The notes below the pieces were generated by a model. That model did not search any database. It was given only the letters and a program-made list of their open reading frames with translations, and was not told the DNA's origin. From the NCBI RefSeq assembly GCF_014466955.1, contig NZ_AP023396.1, positions 1,674,001 to 1,738,000 of the forward strand: a stretch of DNA of 64,000 nt, in the 5' to 3' direction. Positions 48,439 to 57,052 of the stretch are shown one piece after another. Source of the stretch: Nocardia wallacei. GTDB taxonomy: Bacteria > Actinomycetota > Actinomycetes > Mycobacteriales > Mycobacteriaceae. The position numbers and the translations under genes are program-made. The number at the start of each line of letters is the position of its first letter. The stretch's first letter is position 1.

Positions 48439-49944
48439 ATGACAACCGCGATCGACCTGGAAAAGGATGCGGCGACCGAGTCGTCGAATGCGGGCCGCCG
48501 CGGCTCGCATGCACTGCGCTGGTGGGTGCTCGCCGTGCTCGGCGTCGCCCAGTTGATGGTCGTGCTCGACGCGACCGTCGTGAATATCGCGCTGCCTGAG
48601 GCGCAGCGCGACCTCGGCTTCTCCAACGGTGATCGCCAGTGGGTGGTCACCGGATACGCGCTGGCCTTCGGCAGCCTGCTGCTGCTCGGCGGGCGCCTGA
48701 GCGATCTGTTCGGGCGGCGCAACACCTTCATCACCGGTCTGGTCGGCTTCGCGGTCGCCTCGGCCGTCGGCGGCGCGGCCACCGGATTCGAGATGCTGGT
48801 GGCGGCGCGCGTGGCCCAGGGCGTGTTCGGCGCACTGCTGGCCCCGGCTGCCCTGTCGCTACTGACGGTGACCTTCACGCAACCGGCCGAGCGGGCCAAG
48901 GCCTTCGGCATCTTCGGCGCCGTCGCCGGTACCGGTGGCGCGCTCGGGCTGCTGCTGGGCGGCGCGCTCACCGAATGGGCGTCGTGGCGCTGGGTGATGT
49001 ACGTGAACCTGATCTTCGCCGCGATCGCGCTCGTCGGCGCGGTGCTGCTGTTGGCCAAGCATGTGACCACCGAGCGCCCCAAGCTCGACATCCCCGGCAC
49101 CGCCGTGGTGACCGTCGCGCTGTTCGGCATCGTGTACGGCTTCTCGCACGCCGAGTCGCACGGCTGGTCCAACGGTGTCACGCTGGCGTTCCTGATCGGC
49201 GGCGCCGCGCTGCTGGGCGTGTTCGCCTGGCTGGAGACTCGGGTCGCGCACCCACTGCTGCCGCTGCGCATCGTGCTCGACCGCACTCGCGGCGGTGCCT
49301 ACCTGACGGTGTTCGTCATGGGCATCGGGATGTTCGCGATCTTCCTGTTCCTGACCTACTACATGCAGTTGACGCTGGGCTACTCGCCGATCGTGACCGG
49401 TGTGGCGTTCCTGCCGATGGTGGCGGGCATGGTGGCCTCGTCCACGACCGTGCCGTCGTTCGTGCTGCCGAAGCTCGGGCCGAAGGTCACGGTGGCGGGC
49501 GGCTTCCTGGTCGCCGCCGCCGGCATGGGATGGCTGACGCAGATCGGCCTGGACACCGGCTACGCCACGCACATCCTGCCGGCGCTGATCCTGATGGGCC
49601 TGGGCCTCGGTGGCTCGATGTCGACCGCGTTCCAGGGTTCGACCGCGGGCGTGCACCACGACGACGCGGGTGTCGCGTCGGCCATGGTCAACACCAGCCA
49701 GCAGGTGGGTGGCTCGATCGGCACCGCGCTGTTGAGCACCATCGCGTCCTCGGCCGCGGCGAACTACATGTCCACCCGGCAGGGCGGCAACCCGCTCGAC
49801 GTCGCGCAGTCGATGATCGAGAGCTACACCACCAGCTTCTGGTGGGCGACGGCGATCTTCCTGGTCGGCGCGGTGCTGGCCGCGGTGATCATGCCGAACA
49901 CCGTCCCCGCGCCCGCCGAGGGCGAGCCGGTGATCGTGCACTGA
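48439..49944 (+). CDS. DHA2 (EmrB/QacA) efflux transporter, second copy
   Basis: A 501-residue facilitator with about 14 helices: helix 1 VVLDATVVNIALP, motif A GGRLSDLFGRRN, motif C AGTGGALGLLLGG. Drug or metabolite export by proton antiport. ATG 48439 follows AAGGGG. Regulated by the divergent TetR; ends at a strong terminator. Confidence 0.93.
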   Translation: MTTAIDLEKDAATESSNAGRRGSHALRWWVLAVLGVAQLMVVLDATVVNIALPEAQRDLGFSNGDRQWVVTGYALAFGSLLLLGGRLSDLFGRRNTFITGLVGFAVASAVGGAATGFEMLVAARVAQGVFGALLAPAALSLLTVTFTQPAERAKAFGIFGAVAGTGGALGLLLGGALTEWASWRWVMYVNLIFAAIALVGAVLLLAKHVTTERPKLDIPGTAVVTVALFGIVYGFSHAESHGWSNGVTLAFLIGGAALLGVFAWLETRVAHPLLPLRIVLDRTRGGAYLTVFVMGIGMFAIFLFLTYYMQLTLGYSPIVTGVAFLPMVAGMVASSTTVPSFVLPKLGPKVTVAGGFLVAAAGMGWLTQIGLDTGYATHILPALILMGLGLGGSMSTAFQGSTAGVHHDDAGVASAMVNTSQQVGGSIGTALLSTIASSAAANYMSTRQGGNPLDVAQSMIESYTTSFWWATAIFLVGAVLAAVIMPNTVPAPAEGEPVIVH

Positions 49945-49959
49945 GATACGGTGAACAGG

Positions 49960-49993
49960 ACTGTGCCCCAGCCGGTTTCGGCTGGGGCACAGT
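49960..49993. terminator. Strong bidirectional terminator
   Basis: Perfect 15-bp stem ACTGTGCCCCAGCCG / CGGCTGGGGCACAGT with a 4-nt loop, between the convergent transporter and lipase genes. Confidence 0.9.
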
Positions 49994-50021
49994 TGTGCCG
50001 GCCGGGCGCGAACGCACCCAC

Positions 50022-51236
50022 TCAGCAGTTGCTCGGTGCGGGCACCCCCGCGAAGCGGTCCGCGAGGTAACCGAAGGCGCTGGCGGAGCCGGGGGCGATG
50101 GCCGCGGTGTGGTCCGCGCCCGCGATGATGTCGAACCGCACGGGGGTGCCCGCGGCGCAGTAGCGGCCCGCCACATCGCGTGCCAGCCAAGGGTTCACGA
50201 CATCGGACCCGCCGTGCCACTGGTACACCGGGGTGCGCGGGACGCCCGGGAAGGTCTCCAGACTGTTCTCGTGCAGCACGCCGATCTGGGCTCCGCTGAC
50301 ATCGTCCACGCCGCCGGTGAAGTAGTCCGAGAAGCTCCGATTCGCGCCCGCGCCGATGATTTCGTCGGTGCACGCGTTGGCGATGCGGTCGCGCAGGTCG
50401 CGACCCGCGGGAGTCATTCGCTCGTCCAGTGACATCACGTCGGGGTACTCGCGCTCGAGTCCATTCGCGGCGGCGAAACCCAAGCCGAACATGGGACTGG
50501 GGGCCGCGCCCACGTCGAGGGCGAGCTTGCCGATATTCACCGGCACCCCGCCCATGGCCGTGCCGACGAGGGGCAGTTCGGGTGCGTATTCGGGGGCCAG
50601 CGCAGCCGCGAAGCCGGTCGCCATGCCGCCGCCCGAATAGCCCGCGAGTGCGACGGGGCTGTCGGCCTGCCCGGCGGGTGCGAAGCGTTTCACCGCGCGG
50701 ATTCCGTCGAGGGTCAGCCGTCCGCCGAGCCGCGCCGCCCCGTAGGCGCTGGTCGGACCGAGATGGTCGGGTACCGCCACGGCCCAGCCGCGCGCCAGGA
50801 GCAGGTTCAGCGCCGGGGCTTCGCGCAGGCTGCCGTCGAACAGGGTGTGCGAGGGCGCGCAGTGCAGGCCCAGCGAATTCACGAACGGCTGATACGACAC
50901 CAGGGGACGTGCCCCACCGCTGCCGGGAACCAGCAGCGTCGTCACCGCCGCGATGGGCGCGTCCGCGGAATTCGTCGAGCGGTAGACCAGTTGCCAGGCC
51001 GTCGCGCCCGGGAATCCGGCCGCGGGCACGGTGCGGCTGCGTACGACATCACCGGGTTGATAGGACCCGATGTCGGGTGGGGCCCAATAGAAGGGGTCGG
51101 GTTCGGCGATCGGATAGACCGCGGCCGGGGCGGGCCCCGCGCCCGCTGTTCCCGCCACCGTCGCCAGCGCCGCGAGAACGGCTGCGAGACGGAAACAATC
51201 GCGTCGCCGCGTCCCGCCGCGTACCCGATGCCGCAC
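50022..51236 (-). CDS. Secreted LIP-family lipase
   Basis: About 404 residues. Signal peptide: basic VRHRVRGGTRRRD, hydrophobic LAAVLAALATVAG, cleavage near GAGPAPAA. The mature part is a fungal-type secretory lipase (LIP): nucleophile elbow GYSGGG, acidic and His residues later (HGGSDVVNP; GADHTAA). It hydrolyses esters or triacylglycerols outside the cell. GTG 51236 is chosen to give a standard signal peptide. Cys pair in GLHCAPSH and the C-terminal PSNC. Confidence 0.88.
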   Translation of the reverse strand: MRHRVRGGTRRRDCFRLAAVLAALATVAGTAGAGPAPAAVYPIAEPDPFYWAPPDIGSYQPGDVVRSRTVPAAGFPGATAWQLVYRSTNSADAPIAAVTTLLVPGSGGARPLVSYQPFVNSLGLHCAPSHTLFDGSLREAPALNLLLARGWAVAVPDHLGPTSAYGAARLGGRLTLDGIRAVKRFAPAGQADSPVALAGYSGGGMATGFAAALAPEYAPELPLVGTAMGGVPVNIGKLALDVGAAPSPMFGLGFAAANGLEREYPDVMSLDERMTPAGRDLRDRIANACTDEIIGAGANRSFSDYFTGGVDDVSGAQIGVLHENSLETFPGVPRTPVYQWHGGSDVVNPWLARDVAGRYCAAGTPVRFDIIAGADHTAAIAPGSASAFGYLADRFAGVPAPSNC

Positions 51237-52042
51237 CGCTGCGGTGGTTCCCGGACGGTGTGCGGCAGATTCACCGTGGTCTCGTCGAGGTACACACCGG
51301 GCGAGCGAAGCAGCCCCCAGCCGGGTGCGGACTGACGTGCGATTCCGCCTGAGAAGGTCTTGCCGTCGCGCGATCGCCATCGTTGCTCCCTGCTGTTTCC
51401 GATGCGGACAACCGGCAGCGGCGGGACGCGCGCCGACCGGACGAGCCTGATCTCAGTGCTGGAAGTGCGCCCGGTCGTGGCTGCGGGCGGCCCACTCGCC
51501 GAGGAGCGCGCCGCTCCCGGCAGGACGGCCAAGAGCAAATACTGGGCAAGCGAATTGAGTAGTGCTATTACACCAGACCGGCGCGCCGCAACGGAGCCGC
51601 CGCGCCGGAATCCCTGGCCCCGACAAGGTCTCGGGCATCCGGTGCGGCAGCGCGAACGACGAGTTCGTCCCGCCCGCCGCCGGAGCCCATCCGCCGTGCC
51701 GCGACGCACGCGACCCGGCGGTACGGATTATCGGCCGGTGACCGGGCGGGTCGCCGCGTAGCGGTCGCTGCGGGGTCGCTGGCGGTTAGCATGGTTCGGC
51801 AGGTATCGGACGCGGGCAGGAGGTTGGCCAGGTGGATTCGTGGACCGGCGCCCGGGTGGGCGGAGTCGCCGGTGGAGCCGGTCGGCACGCCCCCAGCGGG
51901 CCTGGTCGGCGGCACGAGTCTTTGCCCGCCACAAGCCGATCCGATAGGCTGGACAACTCTTGTGCCGGGTGGTTTCCCCCCTCGTCGGCCGACGTCGGCG
52001 AGGTTCGTAAACTGCTCGAATCGGATGCGCCGGCGAGGCGGG
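51237..52042. other. Long stretch without a recognised gene
   Basis: No frame here has a known domain or a convincing start. Frames on both strands are open only because of high GC. Locally AT-rich DNA occurs at about 51535-51580. TAGCAT (51787-51792) is a possible -10, with AGGAGG about 25 bp further (51818-51823) before a GTG at 51832 whose frame has poor composition. Possibly a decayed gene, a long leader or an unrecognised RNA. Confidence 0.4.
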
Positions 52043-52210
52043 ATGAACGACGAGACGGCACGACGATTGGGGGCAGTGATGAGCGAGGCACCGACGCTTC
52101 CGGTGGTGCGCACCGTCACGGAAGCCGCTGCGTGGCAACCCGTTCCGCGCGCCACCGCGACCGTGGCGCCGTCTCCGGGGCAGGTGTGCGATTACGGAGT
52201 GAGCCGATGA
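52043..52210 (+). CDS. Small hypothetical protein upstream of pgm
   Basis: A 55-residue protein (MNDETARRLGAVMSEAPTLP..) with natural-looking composition and no charge excess. GAGGCGGG lies just before the ATG. No known family. Its codon use is more gene-like than that of the other frames in this gap; supported only by composition and ribosome site. Confidence 0.4.
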   Translation: MNDETARRLGAVMSEAPTLPVVRTVTEAAAWQPVPRATATVAPSPGQVCDYGVSR

Positions 52211-52373
52211 CGCCGCGTCCGGTCCGGTGCGCGCAACGCGCCGGGCGTCCGGCCCGTCCGTCGGTGTCGGTGCCGTTCGCTACGGTATTCCTCCTGGGCA
52301 AGCAGTGGGTGCGGCCATGATCGTGATGACCAGCCCCAGCCGGACAGCACCGATACGGAAAGGAGGTTCGAGC

Positions 52374-54008
52374 ATGGCCCATGAGCGAGCCGGGCGACCG
52401 GCGCGGGCCTCCGATCTCGAAGACCTTCCGCATCTCGTCACGGCGTACTACAGCTGCATTCCCGACCCGTCGGATCCCGCGCAGCTGGTGCAGTTCGGCA
52501 CCTCCGGCCATCGCGGCTCGAGCCTGGACTGCGCGTTCAACGAGGCCCACATCCTGGCCATCACGCAGGCCATCGTCGAGTATCGCGCCACCCGCGGCAT
52601 CACGGGTCCGGTCTATCTCGCCCGCGACACGCACGCGCTGTCCGAGCCGGCCTGGAGCACGGCGCTGGAGGTGCTGGCCGCCAACGAGGTGACCGCGATC
52701 GTCGATGCGCGCGGCCGCTACACGCCCACCCCGGCGCTCAGTCACGCGGTGCTGCGGCACAATCGGGGCGGCACCCGGCACCAGGCCGACGGCATCGTCG
52801 TCACCCCGTCGCACAATCCGCCGCGCGACGGCGGCTTCAAATACAACCCGCCGCACGGCGGCCCGGCCGACACCGTCGCCACCGACGCCATCGCCGAGCG
52901 CGCCAACGAACTGCTGCGCGGCGGCCTCGCGGGCGTCAAACGCACCACGCTGCAACACGCGCTGGACACCAGCGTCGAGCGTTACGACTATCTCGATCAC
53001 TACATCGCCGACCTGCCCAACGTGCTGAACCTGGACGCGGTGCGGGGCGCGGGTGTTCGCCTGGGCGCCGACCCGATGGGCGGCGCCAGCGTCGACTACT
53101 GGGAGGAGATCGGGCAGCGCTACGACCTCGAGCTCGAGGTCGTCAACCCGTTCGTCGACCCCACGTGGCGTTTCATGACGCTGGACAGCGACGGCAAGAT
53201 CCGCATGGACCCCTCCTCGCGATACGCCATGGCCTCGCTCGTCGCCATCCGCGACGACTACGACATCTCCACCGGCAACGACGCCGACGCCGACCGGCAC
53301 GGCGTGGTGACTCCCGATGCGGGCCTGATGAATCCGAACCATTTCCTCGCGGTGGCCATCGAGTACCTGATCGCCAACCGGATGGGCTGGGACGCGCTGA
53401 CCAAGATCGGCAAGACGGCGGTGACATCCTCGATGATCGACCGGGTGGTGAGCGTGCTGGGCCGCCAGGTGCACGAGGTGCCCGTCGGTTTCAAGTGGTT
53501 CGTGCCCGGATTGTTCAGCGGCTCCTTGGCTTTCGGCGGCGAGGAGAGCGCCGGCGCGTCCTTCCTGCGGATGGACGGCACGGTGTGGTCCACCGACAAG
53601 GACGGCATCCTGCTGGCGCTGCTGGCCGCCGAGATCACCGCGGTGACGGGGCAGAGCCCGTCCGCCCGCTACGCCGAACTGGAGAAGCGTTACGGCAGCC
53701 CGGCATACGCCCGCATCGACGCCACCGCCACCGCACAGCAGAAGTCGCGACTGGCCGCGCTGACGCCCGACGACATCAACGCCACCGAGGTGGCCGGCGA
53801 GCCCATCACCGGCATCCAGACCCGCGCCCGGGGCAACGGCGCGGCGCTCGGCGGTGTCAAGGTGACCACGGAGAACGCCTGGTTCGCGGCGCGCCCGTCC
53901 GGCACCGAGGACAAGTACAAGATCTACGCCGAGTCCTTCGAGGGGCCCGAGCATCTCGCGCAGGTGCAGTCCGCTGCCGAGGACGTGGTGGGCCGGGCGC
54001 TCGGCTGA
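52374..54008 (+). CDS. pgm: Phosphoglucomutase (alpha-D-glucose phosphate specific)
   Basis: A 544-residue phosphohexomutase that interconverts glucose 1-phosphate and 6-phosphate, feeding glycogen, trehalose and wall sugars. N-terminal FGTSGHRGSS; catalytic serine loop TPSHNPPRDGGFKYNPPHGG; metal loop NDADADRHG; sugar-binding GGEESAG; phosphate-binding RPSGTEDKYKIYAES. ATG 52374 follows AAAGGAGG. Length matches the bacterial Pgm group. Confidence 0.96.
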   Translation: MAHERAGRPARASDLEDLPHLVTAYYSCIPDPSDPAQLVQFGTSGHRGSSLDCAFNEAHILAITQAIVEYRATRGITGPVYLARDTHALSEPAWSTALEVLAANEVTAIVDARGRYTPTPALSHAVLRHNRGGTRHQADGIVVTPSHNPPRDGGFKYNPPHGGPADTVATDAIAERANELLRGGLAGVKRTTLQHALDTSVERYDYLDHYIADLPNVLNLDAVRGAGVRLGADPMGGASVDYWEEIGQRYDLELEVVNPFVDPTWRFMTLDSDGKIRMDPSSRYAMASLVAIRDDYDISTGNDADADRHGVVTPDAGLMNPNHFLAVAIEYLIANRMGWDALTKIGKTAVTSSMIDRVVSVLGRQVHEVPVGFKWFVPGLFSGSLAFGGEESAGASFLRMDGTVWSTDKDGILLALLAAEITAVTGQSPSARYAELEKRYGSPAYARIDATATAQQKSRLAALTPDDINATEVAGEPITGIQTRARGNGAALGGVKVTTENAWFAARPSGTEDKYKIYAESFEGPEHLAQVQSAAEDVVGRALG

Positions 54009-54017
54009 GCCGAGCGC
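53997..54017. terminator. Hairpin with the pgm stop codon in its loop
   Basis: Perfect 9-bp stem GCGCTCGGC / GCCGAGCGC; the 3-nt loop is the TGA of pgm. The convergent DUF899 gene ends 10 bp away, so one hairpin may stop both. Confidence 0.7.
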
Positions 54018-54026
54018 GGCGGCGGA

Positions 54027-54692
54027 TCAGTACTCGTCGCGCTTGCGGGGCCAGTCGTCGAAATCGTCGCCGCGGCCGCGCGGCGCCCGGTCGAGCAACT
54101 GCCAGGTGGCGTTGAGCGCGTCGGTGCCGCGATCGTAGGTGGAGTAGGTGTGGTAGACCACGCCGTCCTCGCGGGCGAAGCAGCTCAGCGCCATCAATTC
54201 CATGACGTCGAGCATGTTGCCGGGCCGCCGCGGTGTCGGGACCCGCATATGTTCGTAGAAGTCGTCGTTGAAACCGTTGTCGCCCAGGGAAACCCACTCG
54301 ACATCCCAGCCGAAGCGGCGCTTGTAGTCGTTGAGGACGGGCAGCGGGGAGCGCGAGGCCAGGATGAACGTCACGTCGCGGTGGGCCAGATGCGGGACCG
54401 CGCCGACGAGATTGTCGGTCTCGAACGTGCAGCCCGGGCAGCCCGCCGGGGTCTTCGGCCCGTGCATGAAATGCCGGATGATCAGCTGGGACCGGCCGTC
54501 GAACAGTTCGGCCAGCGTCTTGGTGCCGGAGTTGGTGTCGAACAGGTACTCCTCGGTCACCGGGACCCAGGGCAGCTGCTGTCGCTTGCGGGCGAGTTCG
54601 TCGCTGCGCCGGGTCAGTTCCTTCTCCTCGGCGCGCAGCTCCTCGTAGGCGGTCCGCCACTGTTCCCGGGTACCGGCCGTGCGTGTAGACAT
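54027..54692 (-). CDS. DUF899 thioredoxin-like protein, copy 2
   Basis: A 221-residue DUF899 protein, clearly diverged from copy 1 at 18812: helical N-terminus (YEELRAEEKELTRRSDELAR), then LAELFDGRSQLIIRHFMHG and the cysteine pair CPGC in the active-site position. ATG 54692 follows AAGGA. Function unproven; redox-type fold. Confidence 0.85.
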   Translation of the reverse strand: MSTRTAGTREQWRTAYEELRAEEKELTRRSDELARKRQQLPWVPVTEEYLFDTNSGTKTLAELFDGRSQLIIRHFMHGPKTPAGCPGCTFETDNLVGAVPHLAHRDVTFILASRSPLPVLNDYKRRFGWDVEWVSLGDNGFNDDFYEHMRVPTPRRPGNMLDVMELMALSCFAREDGVVYHTYSTYDRGTDALNATWQLLDRAPRGRGDDFDDWPRKRDEY

Positions 54693-54822
54693 GACATGGT
54701 CCTTCCGCGAAGAGACTCCTTCTCGAAAGGACGGGACCGGCGCGGCGAATTCATCGGTGCGCTGCGGGAAGCGGTGCCCACCGGCGCGGGTTGTAGTGGT
54801 GCGTGAGCGAAGGGCAGGTCGG

Positions 54823-56136
54823 GTGAGCGGCAGGAGACCGGGGCGATTACCGGTCGAGATCTCGGTGCTGATCGGCGCGGCGTTCATCATCGCGCTCGGG
54901 TTCGGGCTGGTGGCGCCGGTGCTGCCGCAGTACGCGCGCAGCTTCGGGGTCGGGGTGGCGGCGGCGTCGGCGATCGTCAGCGCGTTCGCGCTCATGCGGT
55001 TGCTGTTCGCGCCGGTCAGCGGGCGGCTCGTGCAACGACTGGGGGAGCGGTCGGTATATCTCGGCGGCTTGCTGATCGTCGCGCTGTCGACCGGGGCGTG
55101 CGCGCTGGCGCAAGGGTACTGGCAGCTGATCGTGCTGCGGGCGCTGGGCGGCATCGGCTCGACGATGTTCACGGTGTCGTCGCTGGGCCTGGTGATCCGG
55201 TTGTCGCCGCCCGGCGAACGGGGGCGCGTCTCGGGACTGTGGTCGACCAGTTTCCTGCTCGGATCGCTGGGCGGTCCGCTGGTCGGCGGGGCGCTGGCCG
55301 GGCTCGGGCTGCGAATGCCGTTCGTGATCTACGCGGTGGCGCTGCTGGCGGCCAGCGGTGTCGTGTACTGGAGCCTGCGCGGTTCGCAGCTCGCGGCGCC
55401 CGAGGCGCCCGGCCGGGTGCGGGTGATGACCTTCCGCCAAGCCGTGCGGCGGCCCGCCTACTGGGCGGTGCTGTGGTCCAATTTCGCGAACGGGGCCGCG
55501 GTGTTCGGGGTCCGGATGGCGCTGGTGCCGCTGCTGGTGGTGGAGGTGCTCGGGGAATCCGGCGCCGCCGCCGGCGTGGTGTTGACGGCGTTCGCGGCCG
55601 GGAACGCGGCGGTGCTGTTCGTCTCCGGCCGGATGTCGGATCGCTTGGGGCGCAAGCCTTTTCTGATCACCGGCACGCTGGTGTGCGCCGCCGGGACCAT
55701 CGGGCTGGGGTTGTCGCCGAATCTGGGCTGGCTGCTGGTGGCGTCGTGCGTCGCCGGGCTCGGCTCGGGAATGTTCACGCCGTCACAGCAGGCCGCCGTC
55801 GCCGACATCATCGGACCGGATCGTCGCGGTGGGCCCGTGCTGGCCGGTTTCCAGATGGCCGCCGATCTGGGCACCGTGCTGGGGCCGGTGTTGGTCGGCG
55901 CGCTGGCGCAACGGATTTCGTTCGGCTGGGGGCTGGCGGTGACGGGTGCGCTGCTGGTGGTGGCCGCCGTCGGCTGGGCGGCGGTGCCGGAGCCGCTGCG
56001 CCGCCCGGCCGTCGTGGATCCGGTTCCGGGTGCGGGGCACGCGCTGACGCGGCGTGTCGCACATGGGTCATTTGCGTCGTATCGGCGCGCGTCCGATTCG
56101 GGCGGTCGCGGGTGTTTTGGCAGAGTGGACCCGTGA
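54823..56136 (+). CDS. MFS transporter (DHA1-like)
   Basis: A 437-residue facilitator with about 12 helices: IALGFGLVAPVLPQYARSFGV at helix 1, motif A SGRLVQRLGERS, second motif A SGRMSDRLGRKP. GTG 54823 chosen (AGGG 8 nt upstream); GTG 54799 is possible. The last 30 residues are polar and cross the start of the next gene by 4 bp (GTGA). Substrate unknown; drug or siderophore export is typical. Confidence 0.85.
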   Translation: MSGRRPGRLPVEISVLIGAAFIIALGFGLVAPVLPQYARSFGVGVAAASAIVSAFALMRLLFAPVSGRLVQRLGERSVYLGGLLIVALSTGACALAQGYWQLIVLRALGGIGSTMFTVSSLGLVIRLSPPGERGRVSGLWSTSFLLGSLGGPLVGGALAGLGLRMPFVIYAVALLAASGVVYWSLRGSQLAAPEAPGRVRVMTFRQAVRRPAYWAVLWSNFANGAAVFGVRMALVPLLVVEVLGESGAAAGVVLTAFAAGNAAVLFVSGRMSDRLGRKPFLITGTLVCAAGTIGLGLSPNLGWLLVASCVAGLGSGMFTPSQQAAVADIIGPDRRGGPVLAGFQMAADLGTVLGPVLVGALAQRISFGWGLAVTGALLVVAAVGWAAVPEPLRRPAVVDPVPGAGHALTRRVAHGSFASYRRASDSGGRGCFGRVDP

Positions 56137-56879
56137 ATTCCTCTTCCGGATCGAAGTACACGCCGCGGCCGATGTCGAGCCGCACCAGCTATGCCCTCGG
56201 TGCCGTGGCTCTGGTGGTGATCGCGGTGATCGTGGTGCTGGTGGTGCGTTGGAACAGCGACAGCGGCCCGAGCGTCCGCGACGACGGATACGGGCCTGTA
56301 CACGATCCGGGCGTGCACGCGCTGCTGGACTCCGACGGCGCCATCGTGCTCGGCAAGCTCGACGCCGCCAAGACCATCGACCTCTACGAGGACCCGCTGT
56401 GCCCCGCGTGCGGGTCGCTGGAACACCTCTACGGCCAGGAGATCGCGCACAAGATCGACGAAGGCAAGCTGGCCGTGCGGTACCGGCTGGTCAACTTCCT
56501 CGACTCGAATTCGGGCAGCAAGGACTACTCGTCGCGCGCGGTGGCGGCCAGCGAGTGCGTGGCCGACTACGGTGACGGCCCGGTGTACTCCAAGTTCCAC
56601 GAGTTGCTGTTCACCACCGAGCAGCCCGGTGAGAACGGCGGCGACCTGAGCAACGACAAGCTGTCGGCCCTCGCCGAGCAGGCCGGCGCACCCGACGACG
56701 TCGCGCAGTGCATCAGCAAGGGACAGCGGGTCGACTCCGCGCGCAACCATGCCGAGGCGGCGCTGACGGCGCTGAAGGCCGCGCTGGGCGGGAAGCGGGT
56801 GCAGACGCCGACCGTAGTCGACGGCACGAAGGAGATCGACGTCAACAACGAGGAGTGGGTGGCTCAGGTCGCCGGGTGA
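56133..56879 (+). CDS. Membrane-anchored DsbA-like thiol-disulfide oxidoreductase
   Basis: A 248-residue protein: N-terminal membrane helix (about 20-38), then a DsbA/thioredoxin domain facing outward with active site C90-P-A-C93 (EDPLCPACG). The length and helical insert match actinobacterial DsbA-like proteins that form disulfides in exported proteins. GTG 56133 lies in the last codon of the MFS gene, and CAGAGT 6 nt upstream is a near -10. Coupled to or co-transcribed with the transporter. Confidence 0.87.
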   Translation: MNSSSGSKYTPRPMSSRTSYALGAVALVVIAVIVVLVVRWNSDSGPSVRDDGYGPVHDPGVHALLDSDGAIVLGKLDAAKTIDLYEDPLCPACGSLEHLYGQEIAHKIDEGKLAVRYRLVNFLDSNSGSKDYSSRAVAASECVADYGDGPVYSKFHELLFTTEQPGENGGDLSNDKLSALAEQAGAPDDVAQCISKGQRVDSARNHAEAALTALKAALGGKRVQTPTVVDGTKEIDVNNEEWVAQVAG

Positions 56880-57052
56880 ATCCGGCCCGGGTCGTTCGTC
56901 CGAACTCGTATCGGTGAAATCACCAGTCTTTCGCCCGGCCCGCTGCTCGACAGGATCCCGGGCCACCGGTCTGCTACGAATGGGAGGGGCGGGGCCGAAC
57001 CGCCACGCCCGCATCGCCTCTCGCATGTGACGGACTGGATGGACTTGGGAAT

